Shown in pieces: positions 5,830 through 9,758 of a stretch of DNA of 9,758 bases. Origin of the DNA: DATGKD01 sp035294855 (GTDB taxonomy: Bacteria; Actinomycetota; Acidimicrobiia; Acidimicrobiales; UBA8190). Positions within the stretch are counted from its first letter, which is position 1, and each line of letters begins with the position of its first letter. Below the pieces are notes generated by a model. It ran no database searches and was not told where the DNA came from. It saw only the letters and a program-made list of their open reading frames with translations. The translations under genes and the position numbers were made by a program. The stretch is taken from the NCBI GenBank assembly GCA_035294855.1, contig DATGKD010000202.1, positions 1-9,758 of the forward strand, read 5' to 3'.

Positions 5830-6453
5830 CTACGACGCCCGGACGCTCGGGAGCACGCTGGGCAGCTCGATGAGCTCGGCGAGCACGAAGACGCCGTACC
5901 CGCTGGCGCGCTCGATGAGCCCGTGGAGCAGGTCGGCGGTGGCCCTCACGTCCTCGAGGGCGCGGTGCGTGGGGCGGTGCTCGAGATCGAGCTCACGCGC
6001 GAGCGTCGCCAGCCGGCAGTTGGGCACGTCGGGGCGCAGCATCCGGCGCGCCAGCGCCAGGGTGTCGACGACCTGGTTCGTGAGCGGCTCGCGCCCGCTC
6101 GCCACCAAGGCCGCGTTGAGGAACGACATGTCGAACGAGACGTTGTGGCCGACCACCACCGCCCCGCGTACGAATTCGATGAGCGACGGCAGCACCGCCT
6201 GCACACGCGGCGCCTCCTGCACCATGGGATCCGAGATCCCGGTCAGGATCGTGATCAGCGGCGGGATGTCCTGTTGCGGGTCGACCAAGGTCTGGAGCAC
6301 GCCGAGGCACTCGCCTCCCTGGTAACGGGCCGCGGCGATCTCGGTGAGCGCGGCCGAGGTGGGCGAGCCGCCCGTGGTCTCGACGTCGAGCACCACGAAC
6401 GGCACTTCGAACAACGGCGTCGACGGGTCGACCGGGGCGCCCTGTCCGGCCAC
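5830..6453 (-). CDS. DEDDh 3'-5' exonuclease (DnaQ epsilon-like), stand-alone
   Basis: With the start at GTG 6453 the protein has 207 residues. All five catalytic positions of the DEDDh superfamily are present: Asp23 and Glu25 in VLDVETTG, Asp108 in HNVSFD, and His163 with Asp168 in HRALEDV. It should degrade DNA or RNA from 3' ends using two metal ions. In many actinobacteria the protein at this locus is about 600 residues, with a UvrC-like GIY-YIG nuclease half after the exonuclease. Here it stops soon after the exonuclease fold (GYGVFVLAELIELPSVLPSV), so it is a short form. The start is uncertain: GTG 6474 lies in the second copy of a 21-bp repeat with the same upstream bases, and GTG 6405 is also possible. 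The frame stays open to 6699 but that part looks noncoding. Its stop is 31 bases before the RAM-domain gene. Confidence 0.88.
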   Translation of the reverse strand: MAGQGAPVDPSTPLFEVPFVVLDVETTGGSPTSAALTEIAAARYQGGECLGVLQTLVDPQQDIPPLITILTGISDPMVQEAPRVQAVLPSLIEFVRGAVVVGHNVSFDMSFLNAALVASGREPLTNQVVDTLALARRMLRPDVPNCRLATLARELDLEHRPTHRALEDVRATADLLHGLIERASGYGVFVLAELIELPSVLPSVRAS

Positions 6454-6492
6454 GTGTTCGGCCTGTCCGGCCACGTGTTCGGCCTGTCCGGC
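6441..6492. repeat. 21-bp tandem repeat (2.5 copies) carrying a CACGTG palindrome
   Basis: Two exact 21-bp copies lie at 6441-6461 and 6462-6482, with ten bases of a third. Each full copy contains a 16-bp palindrome CCGnnCACGTGnnCGG, at 6446-6461 and 6467-6482. The centres are 21 bp apart, that is two helical turns, on the same face of the DNA. The array lies at or just before the start of the exonuclease gene, and its length divisible by three keeps the frame open. It may be a tandem operator, or simply a duplication in the first codons. Confidence 0.8.
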
Positions 6493-6683
6493 GAGACCGC
6501 CGTGCGGGTCATGGTCGGAGGCTGGCGCCCAGCCAGCACCGGACTGCCATCGCGCGCTCCGCCGGCTGAGGCCGATCCACCGCGCCCATCGGGACGACGA
6601 CACATCCGTCACCGTCCGGGATCGTAAGCACGCGGGTGCGACGCGCCGCGGACCTCCCGGCTCGGCGCGAAGAGGCGGAGCGG

Positions 6684-6689
6684 TAGCTT
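6684..6689 (+). promoter_or_regulatory. Putative -10 element for the 77-residue protein gene
   Basis: TAGCTT fits TAnnnT and is followed by eight bases before ATG 6698. No Shine-Dalgarno sequence lies at the usual distance; the nearest purine run (GAGGCGGAG, 6672-6680) is too far upstream. A leaderless or nearly leaderless transcript is likely. Confidence 0.4.
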
Positions 6690-6697
6690 GAGTCCCC

Positions 6698-6931
6698 ATG
6701 TCCGCTGCCCGCTACCGCTGCGCGTCGTGCGGAAACATCACACGCTTCGACGTCGTGACCGACCGCCGTACCAAGGCGTTCCATCACTTCAGCGTGGGTG
6801 GCGAGTTGACGGTCGAGGACGAGCAGGTTCTCACCGAGCAGGTGGTGGAGGTCAGCTGCCGGTGGTGCGGCCACGGGCGCGCCATCGAGGCGCTCGAGGA
6901 GGAGCCCACCCAACCACCCGACCCGGCCTGA
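6698..6931 (+). CDS. Small two-CxxC (zinc-ribbon-like) hypothetical protein
   Basis: This 77-residue protein has two paired-cysteine knuckles: Cys8-x2-Cys11-Gly near the N-terminus (YRCASCGN) and Cys54-x2-Cys57-Gly (SCRWCGHG). About 42 residues lie between them, including a His-His pair (29-30). The layout is that of a zinc ribbon, which usually binds nucleic acid or a protein partner. The C-terminus is acidic and proline-rich. I do not recognise a named family. It is divergent from the exonuclease gene, with about 240 bases between the starts, and is followed by a candidate hairpin terminator, so it is probably its own transcription unit. The ATG start is supported by the cysteine motif directly after it and by the upstream TAGCTT box. 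Confidence 0.8.
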   Translation: MSAARYRCASCGNITRFDVVTDRRTKAFHHFSVGGELTVEDEQVLTEQVVEVSCRWCGHGRAIEALEEEPTQPPDPA

Positions 6932-6960
6932 GCCGTCCTCGTTCGAGCCGGAACTGTGGG

Positions 6961-6989
6961 CCTCGCGGGAGCGACTCCCTTCGGTGAGG
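6961..6989 (+). terminator. Candidate terminator hairpin after the zinc-ribbon-like gene
   Basis: GGGAG (6967-6971) pairs with CTCCC (6975-6979) around CGA, and CCTC (6961-6964) can pair with GAGG (6986-6989) outside it, leaving an internal loop. It begins 30 bases after the stop at 6931. There is no T-run. The stem is modest, so this is tentative. Confidence 0.35.
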
Positions 6990-7027
6990 GGCTCACGTCC
7001 TCGTCGCCCACGCTCTGCCACCGCTTC

Positions 7028-7040
7028 TCACGGCCCGTGA
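7028..7040. promoter_or_regulatory. 13-bp palindrome TCACGG-C-CCGTGA before the HNH gene
   Basis: This perfect palindrome has 6-bp arms and a single central base. It ends 19 bases before GTG 7060, directly next to TACACC, which could be a poor -10 box. A dimeric repressor bound here would block transcription of the DUF222/HNH gene. No regulator gene lies beside it, so the binding protein is unknown. Confidence 0.4.
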
Positions 7041-7059
7041 TACACCCTCCTGTCACCAT

Positions 7060-8280
7060 GTGGTGGTGCTCGCCGAACTGAGCAAGGTCTCCCGGGTTCT
7101 CGACGTCGTCCTGGCCGACGCGGACCCCGACGTCGTGGCCACCGCGCACGCCGCCGACATCGTCGAAAAGGCGGCCGAGGTGGTTCGCAAGGCCCAGGCC
7201 GTCGTGCTCCTTTTCACGAAGCGGGCTGCGGAGTCGGTGCGCTGGCGCGACGAGGGCCACAAGTCGCCGGCCTCTTGGCTGGCCGAGACCACCAAGGCGC
7301 CCTTGGGCGAGGCCATCGCCATGGTGGAGACCGCCCAAGCACTGCAGGACCTGCCCGACACGACCGACGCCCTGCGCTCGGGCGAGCTGTCCTTCGCCCA
7401 AGCGAAGTGCATCGCGCCCGCGGCGCGCGCCCACCCCGAGGCCGAGACGGAGCTCTTGAGAACAGCGGGGGAGGACTCGGTCAAGGGGCTGAGGGACGCC
7501 TGCACCCGAGTCCATGCGGTGAAGGGTTCGGCGCACGGCGAGATCGCGGCCCGCAACGCCGTCCACGCCGCCCGCTACCTGCGCACCTGGACCGAGGCCG
7601 ACGGCGCCTTCCGCCTGGACGCCAAACTCACCTGCGACGCCGGTGCCAAGGTGAAGTCCGCTCTGCAGGCAGAGGCCGACGCCATCTTCAAAGCCGCCCG
7701 CCTCCGCCCCGACACCGAGCGCGAGTCCCCCGACGCCTACCGGGCCGACGCCCTGGTGGCGTTGGTCGCTGGCAGGCTCCACGGTGGCGCCGCCGCGCCC
7801 GCCGCGGGCGCTCCTGCCGCCCCGGCGGCCACCGTCCACGTCCGAGTGGACGCCACCGCCCTGCGCCGGGGCCACGCCCGGCTGGGCGAGGTGTGCGAGA
7901 TCGCCGGCGTGGGCCCGGTGCCCGTCGCCACCGTCCGGCGCCAGCTGTCGGACGCGGCAGTCAAGTACTTCGCCGTGAAGGGCACCGACGTACTGTCGGT
8001 GTGCCACGTGGGCCGGACCATCCCTGCCCACGTCGCCTCCGCTCTGCAAGAACGGGACCCGGTGTGCGTGGTGCCCGGGTGCTCGGTGGCCACCGGCCTC
8101 GAGGCTCATCACTGGGAGGTCGACTACGCCGACTGCAGGACCACCTCCCTGGCCGCGCTGGCGCGCATCTGCGCCTTCCACCACGACCTCGTCACCTACG
8201 GCGAGTACAAGCTCGAGGGCGGCCCCGGCAAGTGGGGGCTCCGGCCACCGCCCGACGGCGACCTGTGGGACTCGAGCTGA
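7060..8280 (+). CDS. DUF222 domain / HNH endonuclease-type protein (13E12-like)
   Basis: A 406-residue protein of the family known in mycobacteria as 13E12 repeats. An N-terminal helical DUF222 region covers about 1-240. An Ala/Gly/Pro linker follows (242-257), then a second helical part, and a C-terminal HNH fold from 336. The zinc knuckles are Cys336-x4-Cys341 and Cys371-x2-His374; the metal-binding histidines are in LEAHHW (350-351) and FHHDL. The asparagine usually found in the LxNLxxLC segment is missing: the sequence is SLAALARIC, with Ala366 there, and the usual GG before it is absent (ADCRTTS). Cleavage activity is therefore doubtful. The family's function is not established; roles in mobile DNA or defence have been suggested. 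The start is one of three adjacent GTG codons (7060, 7063, 7066) without a ribosome site. The first is chosen; an ATG at 7058 is out of frame and closes after seven codons. Confidence 0.9.
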   Translation: MVVLAELSKVSRVLDVVLADADPDVVATAHAADIVEKAAEVVRKAQAVVLLFTKRAAESVRWRDEGHKSPASWLAETTKAPLGEAIAMVETAQALQDLPDTTDALRSGELSFAQAKCIAPAARAHPEAETELLRTAGEDSVKGLRDACTRVHAVKGSAHGEIAARNAVHAARYLRTWTEADGAFRLDAKLTCDAGAKVKSALQAEADAIFKAARLRPDTERESPDAYRADALVALVAGRLHGGAAAPAAGAPAAPAATVHVRVDATALRRGHARLGEVCEIAGVGPVPVATVRRQLSDAAVKYFAVKGTDVLSVCHVGRTIPAHVASALQERDPVCVVPGCSVATGLEAHHWEVDYADCRTTSLAALARICAFHHDLVTYGEYKLEGGPGKWGLRPPPDGDLWDSS

Positions 8281-8399
8281 TCCGACCTGTCGGCGGTCCG
8301 TCGCGCCCGCGCTTCTGGCGATGAGTGTTACAGCTGCTTGCCAGGCTGCTCTCGACGAAAGAAGAAGAAGATCGGCGAGACCCGACGGGAGGCCGCCCA

Positions 8400-8621
8400 A
8401 TGACATCCCACGCCACCATCTCGATCAGCTGTGACGACTGCGAGCTGCGCGACACCAGCGCCTGCGAGGACTGCCTGGTGAGCTTCGTGCTCAACCGCGA
8501 TCCCGACGACGCCGTGGTCGTCGACGTCGAAGAAGCCCGTGCCATGCGGATGCTGTCGCGCGCCGGCCTCGTACCAGGGCTGCGCCACTCACGGGGCGAG
8601 GAGTCCTGGGCCGCGAGCTGA
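8400..8621 (+). CDS. Small four-cysteine conserved actinobacterial protein
   Basis: A 73-residue protein with two close CxxC pairs, Cys11-x2-Cys14 and Cys22-x2-Cys25 (CDDCELRDTSACEDC). A hydrophobic stretch VSFVLNR follows, then VVVDVEEARAMRMLSRAGLV and PGLRHS. The four cysteines could hold a zinc ion or an iron-sulfur cluster. Small proteins of this shape occur in actinobacteria, including near PimB, and have no established function. The ATG at 8400 is chosen because GGGAGG (8387-8392) lies exactly seven bases upstream; the frame stays open to 8325 but that extension has no ribosome site and no family resemblance. A six-copy tandem repeat begins two bases after the stop, separating it from the glycosyltransferase. 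Confidence 0.85.
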   Translation: MTSHATISISCDDCELRDTSACEDCLVSFVLNRDPDDAVVVDVEEARAMRMLSRAGLVPGLRHSRGEESWAAS

Positions 8622-8623
8622 GG

Positions 8624-8731
8624 TTCCTTCGTCGCAGGCCGTCCCTTCGTCGCAGGCCGTCCTTTCGTCGCAGGCCGTCCCTTCGTCGCCAGCGATCCCT
8701 TCGTCGCCAGCGATCCCTTCGTCGCCGGCGA
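8624..8731. repeat. 18-bp tandem repeat, six contiguous copies
   Basis: Six 18-bp units run without interruption over 108 bases. Copies 1-3 follow TCCCTTCGTCGCAGGCCG (each of copies 1 and 3 with one change). Copies 4-6 follow TCCCTTCGTCGCCAGCGA (copy 6 with one A-to-G change). The split into two types suggests two rounds of duplication. The array fills most of the gap between the four-cysteine gene and the glycosyltransferase. Both strands stay open across it, because 18 is divisible by three, but neither reading (PSSQAV or ATKGRP type hexamers) has a believable gene around it. There are no spacers, so it is not CRISPR. Confidence 0.92.
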
Positions 8732-8782
8732 GGGTCCGTGCCAGCATGAGCCGATGCGTGCTCTCATGCGCGGAGAGCTTCG

Positions 8783-9758
8783 GTGAGCCACCTGCTCGTC
8801 ACCAACGACTTCCCTCCCAAGGTCGGGGGTATCCAGGCCTACCTGTGGGAGCTGTGGAGACGGCTGGATCCGTCGTCGTACTCGGTCCTGACGGCGTCTT
8901 CCCACCCCGACGCGCCCCGCTTCGACGCCGAACAGGCCGAGCGTGGCATCCGCATCGAACGGGTCGGTGCGCCCGTGTTGTTGCCCACGCCGGCGCTCGT
9001 GCGTCGCGTCCGTGACCAGGCGCGCCGCCACGACGCGTCGCTCGTCGTCATCGACCCCGCCCTGCCGCTCGGGCCGATGGGCCCGGCGCTCGACCGTCTG
9101 CCCTACGCCGTCGTGCTGCACGGGGCCGAGGTCACCGTCCCCGGCCGGCTCCCGGCCTCGCGCCAGCTCCTGGCCGCCACGCTCGCCTGGTCGAGGCTGG
9201 CCGTCTGCGCGGGGCGGTACCCGGCGGACGAGGCCCGCCGCATCGCCGGGTCCCGTCTGTGCCCGGTCGTCGAAGTTCCGCCCGGCGTCGACGTCGATCG
9301 GTTCCACACGCTGCCTGCGGCCCAGCGGCGCAAAGCACGCGCCTCCTTCGGCCTGCCGCTCGAGGGCCCACTCGTCGTCAGCGTCAGCCGCCTCGTGCCG
9401 CGCAAGGGCATGGACGTCCTCGTCGACGCCGCCAAAGCGCTGCAGCCGTCGTTCCCCGGGTTGACCGTCGCCATCGCCGGCGACGGACGGGACCGCGACC
9501 GCATCGCGCGCCGCGTCGACGCGTCGGGCGCGCCCGTGCAGCTGTTGGGACGCGTCCCCGACGACCGGCTCCCCGACCTGTACGCGTGCGCGGAGGTGTT
9601 CTGTCTTCCCTGTCGCGACCGGTGGGTCGGTCTCGAGCAGGAAGGCTTCGGCATCGTCTTCCTGGAGGCTGCCGCGTGCGGCGTGCCCCAGGTCGCGGGC
9701 GACAGCGGCGGCGCGGCGGACGCGGTTGCGCACGGCGAGACCGGTCTGGTGGTCGCCG
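8783..9758 (+). CDS. GT4-family glycosyltransferase, PimB-like (partial, runs off right edge)
   Basis: 325 codons are visible with no stop, so the C-terminal end lies beyond the window. It is a GT-B fold retaining glycosyltransferase. The N-terminal loop is NDFPPKVGGIQAY (8-20). The donor-binding segment is VSRLVPRKGMD (201-211) with Arg203 and Lys208. The E-x7-E motif is EGFGIVFLE (Glu287 and Glu295), followed by ACGVPQVAGDSGGAADAV. The stretch CRDRWVGLEQEGFG and the SGGA-DAV end resemble actinobacterial PimB (Rv2188c type), which adds the second mannose from GDP-mannose to phosphatidylinositol mannoside at the membrane. Another GT4 specificity is possible. The GTG start has GGAG seven bases upstream. 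A ten-codon frame (8754-8786) ends in TGA overlapping this GTG. The link with trpD and the exonuclease supports PimB. Confidence 0.88.
   Translation, partial: MSHLLVTNDFPPKVGGIQAYLWELWRRLDPSSYSVLTASSHPDAPRFDAEQAERGIRIERVGAPVLLPTPALVRRVRDQARRHDASLVVIDPALPLGPMGPALDRLPYAVVLHGAEVTVPGRLPASRQLLAATLAWSRLAVCAGRYPADEARRIAGSRLCPVVEVPPGVDVDRFHTLPAAQRRKARASFGLPLEGPLVVSVSRLVPRKGMDVLVDAAKALQPSFPGLTVAIAGDGRDRDRIARRVDASGAPVQLLGRVPDDRLPDLYACAEVFCLPCRDRWVGLEQEGFGIVFLEAAACGVPQVAGDSGGAADAVAHGETGLVVA

Noticed and set aside
6454..6699. N-terminal extension of the exonuclease to 289 residues
   Set aside because: The extra part is Arg/Ser/Trp-rich without homology pattern, and its start would overlap the ATG of the divergent 77-residue protein gene.
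7058..7081. ATG at 7058 as start of the HNH protein
   Set aside because: It is in a different frame and reaches TGA after seven codons; the DUF222 frame is entered only by the GTG codons at 7060-7068.
8325..8399. Earlier start for the four-cysteine protein
   Set aside because: No ribosome site at 8325, and GGGAGG lies seven bases before ATG 8400.
6784..8406. 540-residue minus-strand open frame opposite the HNH gene
   Set aside because: Low-complexity Gly/Val/Arg composition with no motifs, whereas the plus strand encodes a clear DUF222/HNH protein.
8624..8731. CRISPR array
   Set aside because: The 18-bp units are contiguous with no spacers and no cas genes are nearby.
8192..9733. 513-residue minus-strand open frame opposite the glycosyltransferase
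   Set aside because: Composition typical of antisense frames in high-GC DNA; it crosses the tandem repeat and the plus strand shows complete GT4 motifs.

Overview
The window is high-GC DNA with GTG and TTG starts, at least two genes that look leaderless, a mycothiol-dependent-type enzyme, a PimB-like mannosyltransferase and a DUF222/HNH gene. Together these point to an actinobacterium. The shape of the HNH protein and of the two small cysteine-motif proteins makes me lean towards a deep lineage such as Acidimicrobiia, but that is inference.

Layout: the window opens with the last 42 codons of trpD (anthranilate phosphoribosyltransferase). About 400 bp without a gene follow, holding a strong hairpin, a separated inverted repeat and an 11-bp tandem repeat. 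A minus-strand drug exporter comes next (DHA2-type MFS, 539..2590) with an added winged-helix-like C-terminal domain. It is divergent from a plus-strand pair: a stand-alone TfoX N-terminal-domain protein (2719..3051) and a short-chain dehydrogenase (3059..4015). A 7-bp GC repeat separates this pair from a convergent minus-strand series. Read in transcription order, that series is a DEDDh exonuclease (6453..5830), a stand-alone Lrp/AsnC RAM domain (5798..5517), a SAM methyltransferase (5498..4758) and a DinB/MDMPI-fold enzyme (4703..4083). On the plus strand follow a 77-residue two-CxxC protein (6698..6931), a DUF222/HNH protein (7060..8280), a 73-residue four-cysteine protein (8400..8621), a six-copy 18-bp tandem repeat, and a PimB-like GT4 glycosyltransferase that runs off the right edge (8783 onward).

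How the genes fit together: trpD, a DEDDh exonuclease and PimB lie near one another in other actinobacteria (from memory, the Mycobacterium tuberculosis Rv2188c to Rv2192c region). The window looks like that old neighbourhood, opened up by accessory genes: exporter, TfoX/SDR pair, methyltransferase/MDMPI pair and DUF222/HNH. No defence island, CRISPR array, insertion sequence, prophage, tRNA or rRNA is visible. I see no clearly new multi-gene system. The best leads are the exporter with its built-in winged-helix-like domain beside operator-like repeats, the exonuclease that lacks the usual GIY-YIG half, and the different short tandem repeats in successive gene gaps.
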